A stretch of DNA of 64,000 bases from CAZWSX01 sp964636985 (lineage in GTDB: Bacteria > Planctomycetota > Planctomycetia > Pirellulales > Pirellulaceae), in the NCBI GenBank assembly GCA_964636985.1, contig CAZWSX010000009.1, positions 1-64,000 on the forward strand, in the 5' to 3' direction. The notes beneath the pieces are model-generated. The model was not told the DNA's origin. It was given only the letters and a program-made list of their open reading frames with translations, and ran no database searches. A program made the translations under genes and the position numbers. This document shows positions 1-9,185 of the stretch, in pieces; the stretch's first letter is position 1, and each line of letters starts with the position of its first letter.

Positions 1-1453
1 CAAGAAGGGTTCGATCGACTACGTTGTCACCGCCGACGCTTGGGGGGACGAGACGAACGTGGAGAACAATCGCAAGACGACGCGGGTGGAAATCGTCGAC
101 CGGCGACTGAATGTCTTATGGGTGGAATCTCGCCCGACATTTGAGTTTCGATTTGCCAAGAATCTATTGGAACGAAAGCTCAACCGCCGCGATCCCACGG
201 CGAGCGATGCGCCCGAGTCGCCGGGATTTCGGTGTGTCCTGCTGGAGGCCGATCAGGAATATGCAGCAGCGGACCAGACGGTGTTGCCTAGGTTTCCTGA
301 AAAGTGGGAGGAGTTGGCCGCGTACGACCTCATCGTGCTGGGCGATGTTTCGCCTAATCAGTTGGGGACAAATGCCTTGAAGCACATCGAGCGATTCGTA
401 GCGGAGCAGGGGCGATCACTGCTGTTGGCCGCGGGGCCGCGATTCAACCCCAAGGCGTTCGCCGATACACCGCTGCGCGGGTTGTTACCGTTTCGCGAGC
501 GTGAAATGGGAGAACCGGCGAGCGTCCCGGCCTCTAAGCTCGATCAGGCCTTTCGAGCCACACCAACGGTCGCAGGCACCGCACTCGCGGCTCTTTCGTT
601 GAATGACTCGGCTGTCGAAAGCCGCCGGATTTGGTTCGAAGAACTCGAGCCTCTCTGGTGGGCGGCCGACTTAGGCCCGACCAAACCGGGCGTGCGAACG
701 CTTCTCGAAAAGCACGCACCCGCGGCCGGGGACAAACCTTCGGCAGGAAGCGATTCAGTGCCGCTGGCGACGCTTCAATTTGTGGGTGCCGGAAAGGTTT
801 ACTTCCAAGCGTTCGACGAATCCTACCGTTGGCGAAAAAGCGACCCGATCGCCTACGAGCGTTATTGGCTGCAGATCGTACGATTTTTGTGCCGCTCGCG
901 GCTGACATCGGATCGACCACTGACTTTGACCGTTTCGCAGCCGCAAGTTCGTCGGGGTGACCAGGTCCTGCTACGGGCGCGCTTTGGGGATGAAGCAAAC
1001 GCTCCGGCCGACGATCTGCTGCCGATCCGCATTGAACCGGCCGATGGCGAGGCAATTCGTTCATCGCTTCGCCGCACCGAGATGGCCAGGCGTGGACTTT
1101 TTGAAGGCAGCGTCACAGGCCTCAAACCGGGTACTTATCACGCGGTGGTATCGCTTGGATCGACTCCCGAGGCCGAAGCATCGTGCGACTTCGAGGTTTT
1201 GACGCCGCAGACGGAACTCGATCGGCCCGAAATGGCGTCGGAATCATTGCGACGCGCTGCGGAAATCTCCGGCGGACAATTTGCCCGCTGGAGTGAATCG
1301 GACGACATGCTTGAGAAACTGCCCTCCGGCAAGGGAGCCCGAATCGCATCGCTTCCGCCAATTCCTTTGTGGAACTCGCCCTGGCTGGCGGCATTGGTAG
1401 TCGGACTCTGGGCGTCCGATTGGCTGCTGAGACGCAGGGCCGGATGGGTATAA
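1..1453 (+). CDS. Glutamine-amidotransferase-like membrane protein, 5' end missing
   Basis: The reading frame is open from base 2, so the gene enters from outside the window; the GTG at 59 is probably internal. An N-terminal part of the visible protein (LNVLWVESRP, then YDLIVLGDVSPNQL, then FVAEQGRSLLLAAG) has the alternating strand/helix pattern of class I glutamine-amidotransferase-like domains found in planctomycete VWA/BatA-type membrane proteins. No catalytic Cys is visible in that fold, so it is probably non-enzymatic. A beta-rich segment follows (about 280-400), and the C-terminus is a single hydrophobic helix (PWLAALVVGLWASDWLL) ending in RRRAGWV, which places the body outside the membrane. 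The next gene starts 67 bp downstream on the same strand. In related genomes such genes sit behind MoxR ATPase and DUF58 genes; that is expectation, not seen here. Confidence 0.6.
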   Translation, partial: KKGSIDYVVTADAWGDETNVENNRKTTRVEIVDRRLNVLWVESRPTFEFRFAKNLLERKLNRRDPTASDAPESPGFRCVLLEADQEYAAADQTVLPRFPEKWEELAAYDLIVLGDVSPNQLGTNALKHIERFVAEQGRSLLLAAGPRFNPKAFADTPLRGLLPFREREMGEPASVPASKLDQAFRATPTVAGTALAALSLNDSAVESRRIWFEELEPLWWAADLGPTKPGVRTLLEKHAPAAGDKPSAGSDSVPLATLQFVGAGKVYFQAFDESYRWRKSDPIAYERYWLQIVRFLCRSRLTSDRPLTLTVSQPQVRRGDQVLLRARFGDEANAPADDLLPIRIEPADGEAIRSSLRRTEMARRGLFEGSVTGLKPGTYHAVVSLGSTPEAEASCDFEVLTPQTELDRPEMASESLRRAAEISGGQFARWSESDDMLEKLPSGKGARIASLPPIPLWNSPWLAALVVGLWASDWLLRRRAGWV

Positions 1454-1520
1454 TCGTAGTTGGCAGGGCGTATTTCATTGTTCTCTTGGGCGCAGCTCGG
1501 TTTACCAACAGGAAGTCGCG

Positions 1521-4500
1521 ATGATTCGCCGAGCGGCCGATGAAATCCTGCTCGCTGCGATGCGTCGCGTGCGTCAGAGCGTTTGGTGGCGCCAAACGAC
1601 TATGGCCGGGCTGTGGAGCGCGTTTTCTTGTTTAGCGCTCACGCTTGCCGCTATGGCCATCGATAGCTGGACTCGTCCAGATGGTCCGCTGGCCAGGTGG
1701 GTGCTCTTTGCGGGTTTTGTGGCAGGGTCCGCCGCGCTCGTGGTCGTGCTCTGGCGACGGCTTGGGCCGCGATCGGAATCGCTGGTCGATGTCGCCGGCC
1801 GGGTCGAGCAAACCCATGCCGACCTGACTGGTTGGTTGACCTCCGCGACCGCGTTCGCCGAAACTTCCGATGTGCCGGGGCAATCGACCTCGCTCCGCGA
1901 GTTGGCGATCCAACGTGCTGTCAGCCGTCTGGAGCAAATTCCCGAGTCGAGTTGGCGCAAGTCATCCCCGCCGAGAAGCACCATTTTCGCGGGTGTCGCA
2001 CTCGCCATCGCAATGGCAGGGATAGTTGCGTTTCCCAATGCAAGCATCGGTGCGAGACGACTGCTTCTCCCTTGGCAAGACACGGTGTGGCCGCAACGCG
2101 TTGAACTCGCGTTCGAGGGATTGCCCTCGCTCGTTGCGGCAGGCGACTCGTTGGAGTTGGAAATCATCGCGAAGCGAGGTCCGCGCTTGCCGCGCGATTT
2201 GGTGATGGAACGGCGACTGAGTGGGGCGTCCGAGATTGAGTCGACGGCACTGGCCGTCCAGCGGCAAACGGCTATCAAGCGGACGATCATGGCCGGCAAT
2301 GTTTCCTTTGAGGTCCGGGCTCGTGGCGGCGACGACCAGCGGATGCCGTGGCAGTCGATTACGGTCGTTCCGCGGGCGTCGATCTCCTCCGCTAATATTC
2401 TGGTCCACCCACCTTCCTATTCGCGCTTGCCGGTCGAAGAGTCGGGGAACGTCATCGAATCGATTCGCGGAGCGACGATCGAGTATCGGGCGAACACGAA
2501 CGTACCGATCGCGGCAGCGCGTTTAATCGACGAACATCGCCGGCCGCTCGACGTCGATATCGAAATTGCGAACGACCAGTCGGGCATTTCGATTCCGCTC
2601 GGGTCCAAGCGTCCCTGGAAGCTGCTCGAGCGGGGCCAGATCGGGCTGGAGTTAACCGACACTCGGGGGCTGCGCGCGGTCGCGGCCAAGTTCGATTTGC
2701 GCCCGCGCGACGACACACCTCCGCATGTGCGGCTGACGCATCCGCGCGCTCAGGCGTTCGCCACTCCGCAGGCGAGCCTTCCGATTGCTGGATCGTGGAG
2801 CGACGACTTTCCAGACACAGCGATATCGGTTGCCGCGGCACTCGTGAGCGTCGAACAAGGGCGAGAAATAAGGATCGAGGTCTCCGTCGAGTCGCTCTTG
2901 GTTTCTGGCCCAGAACAGGGAATCTCTCTCGCCGGCGCGATCACCGGAACCATCGAGTTGGCCTCGACCAATGCCAAGCCGGGCGATCGGATCGTCGTCA
3001 CCGTGGTGGCCGAAGATGCGGCAGGACAGAGTTCACCGCCGGCTGAGCGAACCGTCGAAATCGTCGACTCCGTCGAATGGAGCCGCCGGTGGAAAGATCG
3101 ACTCAATGGGCTGCTCGCACGATTGGATGAGGATGCGCGAACAGTGCGTTCGTTGCGGGCGATCTTAGTCGAGTCCGAAGCGGCCGTTGGCGTACACAAC
3201 ACCTGGAGTCGCACGCTCCAGGAAGGCTTGGAAGGAATCGTGACTAAGTGGCTACCCATGGTCGCGGCCTGGGAACGCGCGGACGACGGACTTTTGGCAT
3301 CTGCAGGAGAAGCGTTCAGTGCAACGCGTGAAAACCGCGCCGAGAGCACTCCCGTTGGGAAACTGACGAAGGAATTGAAGGCGCTGCTTGAGCGCGTCCA
3401 CACGGAGTCGATGACTCCACTGTCGGATGAGTTGTTTGAAGCATCGTCGCTCGGCACCGGCGCGGTTGATGGTCCCCAAGCAGCACAGATCGAAAAGCTC
3501 CGCAAGCGGCTCGAATCAGTGCTCGCCAAAGTCGACCTGTTCCTTAGCGAGACAGATGGCGTCCTTGCGCGTCACGCGGCCGAACAAGAGTCGCTGCAGT
3601 TGCGCCCCGCTTTGCAAAAACTGCTGGGCCAACTGCGAAGGCTCGAACGCGATTGGGCGAGCCTGGCTCTCAAAAACCTTCGTTCGTCGGATGATCCTGC
3701 CAGCGGCGACGATGGGGCGCAAACCACGGCCATCCAGAACCGAATGGCGGAGCAAACGCGGATCGCGCGGGAGTTCTGGCAACAGATTCGTGCCCGCATT
3801 GAGGCGATTGACGGGGATCGGGACGATCTCGATGCCAGCGAGACACTGGCCAATTTCAGGCAGATACGAGCCATGGCCGAGGAGTCCCCGATCGACGCCT
3901 GGCTGGCCGCCTCGATCAACCTCGGCCGGACGAAAAGAGCGAGCGACGCGCAGCAACAAGTGGCCAAGTCGATGGTCGCCGTTCAATCGTTGCTCGACGT
4001 TCTGAGTGACTCGCCTGAGACGGAGTTTCGCGAGAAACAACAAGTGATGGCCAAGGCCCGGCAAGAACTTTCGGCCTTGGCGGCGGCACAGACGGAGGTC
4101 GTCAAGCGGCTGCAAGCCCTCACGCGCCGTGCGCCCATGGAGGGAGAGGCAGCAGCCCTTGCCGCTGAGCAAAAAAAAGTTGTCGGGCAGCTGACCAAAG
4201 TCGACGACGCGATGAACCGCTCGGTCCTGCCGCAGGCGGCAAGCGAACTCGACCTCGCCAAGACCCGGATGAACGAGGCGATCGCTACCACATCCAAGTC
4301 TCAGTTCGCGCAAGCCTGGGGCGCCGCGCAATCGGCTCGCGTGCGAATCGAAGCGGCGATTGCCGCGCTCACAGATGACGAAATGGCGGCCCAACGAGAA
4401 CGGGTGGCCAAGACGATTGAGTTCCTCAAAGCGGGTGCCGCCGAACTATTGAAGCGACAATCCCAAGTGGTCGCATCGCTTGATCCGCTGCCTGGTGGAG

Positions 4501-5132
4501 CAGTCCTCCGAGAACTATCGGCCAATGAGTTGGAACTCGCCGAACTCACCTCGCAAATGGGTGAGCAAGCGAAGGCCACCCCTGCCCTGCTGTTTGCGCT
4601 CAACGCCGCGGAAGAAGAACTCCGCCAGGCTGGTGAATCGTTGGCCGCACCTACAACAGCGGCTAGGGGAAAAGATTCGGCCACGCGCGCGGAAAGCCGG
4701 TTGCAACGGCTCGTCGAGGCGCTCGCTTTGGATGGTTCGGACGATCGCGAGCAAAGTGAAGGAGCACCACCCGATGAGAATGCCAGCGCCAATCCAGACA
4801 ACAAGAAGGCGCCGCAGGGAGTGGGACCGAGTCGCCCTGAGATCGTATGGCTCCAACTCGAGCAGCACACGATTCAGCAGCGAACAAGTGAACTGAATCG
4901 CCGCCGCGAGGCAGGCGAACCCGAAAGCACTTGGGGAAACGACTTAAGGACGCTGGCGAATCAACAGGACGCCTTGCTTAAGATCGTCGACCAATGGCTC
5001 AGCGGCGCCAACGAATCACCTAAGGATCTGCCCAACGAAAAGATGGCACCCTCCAAGACACCAGGCAAAGATCCGCTCGGCAATCTGGACGAGCAACTGT
5101 TCCCCCGTCCGAAGAAGGAAGGGAAAAAATGA
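1521..5132 (+). CDS. Large membrane/coiled-coil protein, DUF4175-like architecture
   Basis: A 1203-residue protein. ATG with AGGAAG 5 nt upstream. Three hydrophobic helices lie near the N-terminus (about 29-48, 59-78 and 154-172). A beta-rich region follows (about 190-510) containing a PPSYSRLP motif, then a very long helical, Ala/Glu/Arg/Gln-rich coiled-coil region (about 520-1100). The tail is low in complexity and charged (DDREQSEGAPPDEN; PRPKKEGKK). The order of two membrane helices, a third, an Ig-like 'PPxYxxLP' segment and a coiled coil matches the DUF4175/TIGR02302 membrane proteins, although this copy is longer. No catalytic motif is visible. It probably acts as an envelope scaffold with the flanking genes; its stop overlaps the next start (ATGA). 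Confidence 0.6.
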   Translation: MIRRAADEILLAAMRRVRQSVWWRQTTMAGLWSAFSCLALTLAAMAIDSWTRPDGPLARWVLFAGFVAGSAALVVVLWRRLGPRSESLVDVAGRVEQTHADLTGWLTSATAFAETSDVPGQSTSLRELAIQRAVSRLEQIPESSWRKSSPPRSTIFAGVALAIAMAGIVAFPNASIGARRLLLPWQDTVWPQRVELAFEGLPSLVAAGDSLELEIIAKRGPRLPRDLVMERRLSGASEIESTALAVQRQTAIKRTIMAGNVSFEVRARGGDDQRMPWQSITVVPRASISSANILVHPPSYSRLPVEESGNVIESIRGATIEYRANTNVPIAAARLIDEHRRPLDVDIEIANDQSGISIPLGSKRPWKLLERGQIGLELTDTRGLRAVAAKFDLRPRDDTPPHVRLTHPRAQAFATPQASLPIAGSWSDDFPDTAISVAAALVSVEQGREIRIEVSVESLLVSGPEQGISLAGAITGTIELASTNAKPGDRIVVTVVAEDAAGQSSPPAERTVEIVDSVEWSRRWKDRLNGLLARLDEDARTVRSLRAILVESEAAVGVHNTWSRTLQEGLEGIVTKWLPMVAAWERADDGLLASAGEAFSATRENRAESTPVGKLTKELKALLERVHTESMTPLSDELFEASSLGTGAVDGPQAAQIEKLRKRLESVLAKVDLFLSETDGVLARHAAEQESLQLRPALQKLLGQLRRLERDWASLALKNLRSSDDPASGDDGAQTTAIQNRMAEQTRIAREFWQQIRARIEAIDGDRDDLDASETLANFRQIRAMAEESPIDAWLAASINLGRTKRASDAQQQVAKSMVAVQSLLDVLSDSPETEFREKQQVMAKARQELSALAAAQTEVVKRLQALTRRAPMEGEAAALAAEQKKVVGQLTKVDDAMNRSVLPQAASELDLAKTRMNEAIATTSKSQFAQAWGAAQSARVRIEAAIAALTDDEMAAQRERVAKTIEFLKAGAAELLKRQSQVVASLDPLPGGAVLRELSANELELAELTSQMGEQAKATPALLFALNAAEEELRQAGESLAAPTTAARGKDSATRAESRLQRLVEALALDGSDDREQSEGAPPDENASANPDNKKAPQGVGPSRPEIVWLQLEQHTIQQRTSELNRRREAGEPESTWGNDLRTLANQQDALLKIVDQWLSGANESPKDLPNEKMAPSKTPGKDPLGNLDEQLFPRPKKEGKK

Positions 5133-5749
5133 GGCTCCAGGCTACTTCCATGGCAATGATGGTCGCGTTCGCATTTTTAGCGGCGGGCAATATGGCCGTA
5201 GCCCAAGCTCCCGCCAAAGCGGTCGACGCGCCAGTCACAGGCGAGGACTTGGAACTTGGCCCGCAAAAATCGCCTTTGGCGCGATTGCGCGACAAGCTCA
5301 AACGGGCGTCGACCTTGCTCTCGGATAAACGAACCGACAATGCGGTGGTCGATTTGCAAGTGGAGATCGAGTTCGACCTGGAGGACTTACTGCGGCAAAC
5401 AGGCAGCTCTGCGAGCCAGTCGTCCAGCACCGCCTCGCAGCAAGCCGCGAGCGAAGCCAATGGCCCAACTCGGCCCGACACTAACGCCACCAACGGGGAG
5501 AAAAACTCCTCGGCCAGCAAAGGCGCCCCCGGCGGAGCCAATCGGAACCCTCTTAAATCGCTGGTGCGAGATTCCTGGGGCAGTTTGCCTGAACGAGCCC
5601 GACAAGAGTTGCAGAGTGTCTCGGGCGAGGATTTCCTGCCCAAATACCAACGTATGATAGAAAGGTACTACCGACGTCTTGCCGAAGAAGCGAGCCGTAA
5701 GAATCGCGAGTCGACTGGCGAGAACACTAGCCCCAATAATCGCCCGTAA
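5129..5749 (+). CDS. Small secreted partner of the DUF4175-like protein
   Basis: A 206-residue protein whose ATG overlaps the previous stop as ATGA, so translation is probably coupled. Residues 1-25 form a Sec signal peptide ending AVAQA. A helical segment follows (about 45-90, LARLRDKLKRAS through DLEDLLRQ), then a Ser/Ala/Asn-rich linker (about 92-150). The C-terminus has a WGSLPERARQEL ... FLPKYQRMIERYYRRLAEEA motif. I recognise that type of tail (W-x-LP ... P-x-Y ... YYRxLAE) from short planctomycete proteins that accompany such membrane clusters, but no function is known to me. The linker and short length suggest a periplasmic adaptor. It has no enzymatic motif. Confidence 0.6.
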   Translation: MRLQATSMAMMVAFAFLAAGNMAVAQAPAKAVDAPVTGEDLELGPQKSPLARLRDKLKRASTLLSDKRTDNAVVDLQVEIEFDLEDLLRQTGSSASQSSSTASQQAASEANGPTRPDTNATNGEKNSSASKGAPGGANRNPLKSLVRDSWGSLPERARQELQSVSGEDFLPKYQRMIERYYRRLAEEASRKNRESTGENTSPNNRP

Positions 5750-5793
5750 CGGCCCTAGCTGCTGTGGATCGTCATCTCTCCATCACCGCCGCG

Positions 5794-6882
5794 ATGAACC
5801 GACGCCGATTGCTGGCGTCGCTGGGGTGCCTTTGCGGATCGATGGCCGGAGCGGTAGCGTGGTCTCGCGCGTTCGCACAGAGCGACACGTCGGAATCGGA
5901 CGGAGCATCGGCAGACTCCAGTCGCGACGATCCGCGTCCTTCTTTGAAGACAACGCCCGAGGTTCGCAAGGCGATCGATAGCGGCATCGCATTTCTGGTT
6001 AAGCAGCAACGCGGAGACGGGTCGTTTGGCTCGGCTGCGTATCGCGGCAGCGTTGCGATCTCGTCTTTGGCCGCCATGTCGCTGATGGCTTCTGGAAGTA
6101 CTTCAAGCCGCGGTCCGTATTCGGCGAATGTTTTCAAAGCGTCCGGGTACGTGCTGTCGCAGTCGCAGGAGGACGGCTCGATTTTTCATCCGCCCACGGC
6201 GGCAGAAAGGCCGATGTACGACCATGGTTTCGCTACGCTCTTGCTCGCGGAGTTGGTTGGAGCCGACGAGCGCGAGGCGCTCCTGACCACGCTCCGCAGG
6301 GCTCTGCGAACGACACTCGCCACGCAAAACGAAGAAGGAGGCTGGCGCTATCGCCCCGTGAAGAACGAGGCCGATATCTCGGTGACGGTTTGCCAGATGA
6401 TGGCATTGCGCGCTGCCCGCAATGCGGGATTGAACGTCCCGAAGGAGACGATGACCAGCGCCGTCAAGTACGTCGAGTCGTGCCAGAACAGCGACGGCGG
6501 ATTTTCGTACCGGCTCTCCGAGGGAGGCATCAGCGAGTTTCCGCGATCGGCTGCGGCGATCGTCGGCCTGCAATCGGCTGGCATCTACGAGGGAAAAGTC
6601 ATCGACAAAGGGATTGACTACGTGATGCAGCGGTTGCCGTACGCCGAACACTTCAACGACAAGGCCCACTACTTTTACGGGCAATACTACGCGGCGCTCG
6701 CAACGTGGACGGTCGGAGGCGATGTAGCCGTTCGCTGGCACAGGGCGATTCGCGATACGCTCCTCGCCAAGCAGGACCGGGACGGAAGTTGGTCCGACGC
6801 CATCTGCCGCGAATATGCCACGGCGATGGCACTGTTGATCTTGCAAACCCCTGAGAGCTTGCTGCCGATTTTCGAGCGATAA
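5794..6882 (+). CDS. Alpha-toroid protein with prenyltransferase/squalene-oxidase repeats
   Basis: A GTG at 5764 is possible, but the ATG at 5794 gives a clean Tat-like leader (MNRRRLLASLGCLCGSMAG ... AFAQ), so I start there (362 aa). The mature protein carries at least five QW-type repeats (QQRGDGSFG, SQSQEDGSI, TQNEEGGWRY, CQNSDGGFSY, KQDRDGSWSD), each followed by a hydrophobic helix pair. This is the alpha6/alpha6 toroid of the prenyltransferase and squalene/oxidosqualene cyclase family. The DxDD protonation motif of squalene-hopene cyclases is absent, so terpene cyclisation is unlikely. Planctomycetes carry many such secreted toroid proteins of unknown function. It lies 44 bp after the small secreted gene and 16 bp before the next one, probably in the same operon. 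Confidence 0.75.
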   Translation: MNRRRLLASLGCLCGSMAGAVAWSRAFAQSDTSESDGASADSSRDDPRPSLKTTPEVRKAIDSGIAFLVKQQRGDGSFGSAAYRGSVAISSLAAMSLMASGSTSSRGPYSANVFKASGYVLSQSQEDGSIFHPPTAAERPMYDHGFATLLLAELVGADEREALLTTLRRALRTTLATQNEEGGWRYRPVKNEADISVTVCQMMALRAARNAGLNVPKETMTSAVKYVESCQNSDGGFSYRLSEGGISEFPRSAAAIVGLQSAGIYEGKVIDKGIDYVMQRLPYAEHFNDKAHYFYGQYYAALATWTVGGDVAVRWHRAIRDTLLAKQDRDGSWSDAICREYATAMALLILQTPESLLPIFER

Positions 6883-6898
6883 CGACGACTGGTTTTGC

Positions 6899-8179
6899 AT
6901 GGCCAACTACAACGTTTTCGGGACTGTCGCACTCTTATCGGCGATGATGCTCATCGCCACGGCGGACGAAAAAGAGCAGCAAAGCAAACCCAATACCATT
7001 TGTCGCGATCGGGTTGCCATCGCTGCTTTTGGCGACCTTGGGCCGGACGGCGCGCGGTTCTTGGAGAACTCGGCGAGTGAACCCTCTCGCGAAGTGCCTG
7101 GTGTTATCAGTTTCGGTTCCTGGAGGGATGGCCCGCGTGGACCGATCGTTCTTCTGACCGACGGCAGCCGGATTGCCGGCAATGTAACGTCGGCGGACGC
7201 AAACGAGATCGAGATCGAACCCCTTAGCTCCGCCTGCAAGACGATCACTGCCGCGCCTCGACAAATCCGGGCGATTTGCTTCGATCCTCCACGCGACGAA
7301 CGCTCGCGCGACCGCTTTTGGACGAGGTTGCTCCGTTCCGCACACGAGTCTTCTACCGAAGATGCCTTACACCTGCGCGACGGCAGTGTCGTCTACGGAA
7401 CGATCGAGTCATTAAGTGACCAAACGACGATCAACTTTCGTACTCGCGGCGAAAAGAAGGCCCAGGACCTTTCGCTGGAGTCCGTGCGGGCGCTGGCCTG
7501 GAGTGAAGAACGCCATCCTCCGGTGGCAGCACAGGCTGGCGACAATTGGATCGGGCTCACCGGCTTGTTACTGCACGCGCGAAAAGTCGAGCCCGCTGAA
7601 AAAGGGCAAGGGGCCAAAGTTCATTTGGCAGCGGGTACCGATCTCGAATTGGCATCGCTCGAGCCCACATATTGGCGAACCGAGACCGCTACGGCCGTTA
7701 GCCTCACTGGGGTCGAACCTCTTGGCTTCCGCCATCAACCCTGGTTGGGCGAGCCTGGACACTTCGAAATAGTTGCCGAACGAACGATTGCCCCTGCGAT
7801 CCGGGTGACCGACGAGCTTTGGTTTCGCGGGATACGCCAGCCTTCCGCATCGCGACTGGCGTTTGATTTGCCTCCCGACGCGACGCATTTTTTGACGCGT
7901 TTGGCTGTTGAGCAAACGTCTCGAAGTATCGGCACCGTTCGCTTTCGCGTGTTCGGCGGCGAGGGAGAATCGTGGAAGCCGCTCTACGAAAGCGAGATCA
8001 TCCGCAGCGGGCAAGACTCGCTTCCGATCGTCGTTGCTCTTGAGGGAGCTACCAGGATGGCGCTCGTCGTCGACATGGCCGACGGCAACGACGTGGGAGA
8101 CAACGCGGTGTGGATCGATCCGGTTGTTACTCTGTCGCGCGACCCGCGTCCGCCAATGCCCGCAGCAAGTAATCGTTGA
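6899..8179 (+). CDS. Secreted protein with C-terminal NPCBM-like domain
   Basis: A 426-residue protein with a hydrophobic N-terminus (about 5-22, VFGTVALLSAMMLIATA). Two beta-rich 'LLTDGSRIAGNV' and 'LHLRDGSVVYGTIES' segments (about 85-180) look like SH3/Sm-fold repeats common in planctomycete secreted proteins. The C-terminal 130 residues (WFRGIRQPS ... FRVFGGEGESWKPLYES ... WIDPVVTLSRD) resemble NPCBM carbohydrate-binding domains of the galactose-binding fold. That suggests binding to an extracellular glycan or to the cell's own surface. It is the last gene of the 1-8179 block. Its 3' end overlaps the opposite-strand nucleoside hydrolase by 53 bp. No Shine-Dalgarno is obvious. Confidence 0.6.
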   Translation: MANYNVFGTVALLSAMMLIATADEKEQQSKPNTICRDRVAIAAFGDLGPDGARFLENSASEPSREVPGVISFGSWRDGPRGPIVLLTDGSRIAGNVTSADANEIEIEPLSSACKTITAAPRQIRAICFDPPRDERSRDRFWTRLLRSAHESSTEDALHLRDGSVVYGTIESLSDQTTINFRTRGEKKAQDLSLESVRALAWSEERHPPVAAQAGDNWIGLTGLLLHARKVEPAEKGQGAKVHLAAGTDLELASLEPTYWRTETATAVSLTGVEPLGFRHQPWLGEPGHFEIVAERTIAPAIRVTDELWFRGIRQPSASRLAFDLPPDATHFLTRLAVEQTSRSIGTVRFRVFGGEGESWKPLYESEIIRSGQDSLPIVVALEGATRMALVVDMADGNDVGDNAVWIDPVVTLSRDPRPPMPAASNR

Positions 8180-9071
8180 CGGCTACGGCGTCGATTTCGA
8201 CGGCGACCTCGCAATTTTTCTTCCCTCGGAAACTTGGCCGGCGATCAAAGATGGTGGCACCATTGGTGATGTGGCCCGTCGTTTCCACATCGCCATGCAT
8301 CTCCGCCCATTCGAAGAGTTCGCTGTGGCAAAGCGCTGCCAGGGCGATCGCATCGTGAATGTGAACCGATTCCAGTCCCAGGTGCTGGCGATAGGCGCGA
8401 AACAGGAATGGCAGCGATCTACCCAGCAGAGAGCCGGCGCGGGACGATTCGGGCGGCAGCTTTCGCATCAGGTCGAAGTCGAAAATCACGCGGCTGGTGA
8501 TATCGAGCGGGACGATCGTTTTCGGCAGGTTCGAGCGGAACACAAACCGGGCACTTTCCGGGTCCGCATAAATATTGAATTCGGCCGAGGCCGTCACGTT
8601 CCCGATGCCGTTGACGCTCCCGCCCATGATGAAAATGCGATGAACCAGGTCCACGATTTCTGGGTCTCGCTTGAGGGCCCGCGCGACATTCGTTAGAGGA
8701 CCAAGGCACAGGAGCGTAAGCTGGTTAGGGGCCGCTCGGACCTCGTCGCAGATCATTTTCTCGGCAGGATGGACTCTGACAAGCGGTGCCGATTTGAGCG
8801 CTGCATTGCCCAGACCGTCGTCGCCGTGAATATGACGGGCATCGATCACGGGCCCTTGGTCAGGGGGAGAACCGAGGCCGATTCGCGGCCAGCGCGGCGG
8901 GTCGAGGTGTTCGATCAGCGCCTGCAAATTCGTGGCGGATTTTTCCGCCGAAACGTTCCCCTCGCAGGCGGTTACCGCGACGACATCCAGACGCGGGTCG
9001 AACAGGGCCATGGTCAGAGCAACGGCGTCGTCGATGCCGGGGTCGCAATCGATCAACACTTTTTTCGACAT
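8127..9071 (-). CDS. Inosine/uridine-preferring nucleoside hydrolase family protein
   Basis: A 314-residue protein of normal length for ribonucleoside hydrolases, which split purine or pyrimidine ribonucleosides into base and ribose in the cytoplasm. The diagnostic Ca-binding N-terminal cluster is present (LIDCDPGIDDAVAL, residues 7-20). Also present are the IHGDDGLGN loop (about 82-90), LTLLCLGPLTNVA (about 118-130), the FIMGGSV strand, an AEFNIYADPESA segment and the C-terminal HIHDAIALAAL with the family Asp. The substrate cannot be told from sequence. The ATG at 9071 is preceded by AAGGGAA about 10 nt away. The gene is divergent from trpD across 114 bp and convergent with the upstream secreted protein, overlapping it. 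Confidence 0.92.
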   Translation of the reverse strand: MSKKVLIDCDPGIDDAVALTMALFDPRLDVVAVTACEGNVSAEKSATNLQALIEHLDPPRWPRIGLGSPPDQGPVIDARHIHGDDGLGNAALKSAPLVRVHPAEKMICDEVRAAPNQLTLLCLGPLTNVARALKRDPEIVDLVHRIFIMGGSVNGIGNVTASAEFNIYADPESARFVFRSNLPKTIVPLDITSRVIFDFDLMRKLPPESSRAGSLLGRSLPFLFRAYRQHLGLESVHIHDAIALAALCHSELFEWAEMHGDVETTGHITNGATIFDRRPSFRGKKNCEVAVEIDAVAVNDYLLRALADAGRATE

Positions 9072-9185
9072 GACGCCAATTCCCTTGACTTTTTAACCTG
9101 ATCCTCGCGTACTTCAATTGCCACTAATTCTAACGACTTTCCTCTCGCTCTCGAACGGGTAGGATAGCCATCCGGGAGTTGTTTC

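Noticed and set aside
3516..4394. A 292-codon minus-strand frame inside the DUF4175-like gene
   Set aside because: It is antisense to a long coiled-coil region of a well-supported gene and its product shows only composition-driven Leu/Arg runs.
9088..9110. TTGACT followed by CGTACT as a promoter for trpD
   Set aside because: Spacing is right, but the -10 matches only half of the consensus and nothing else supports it.
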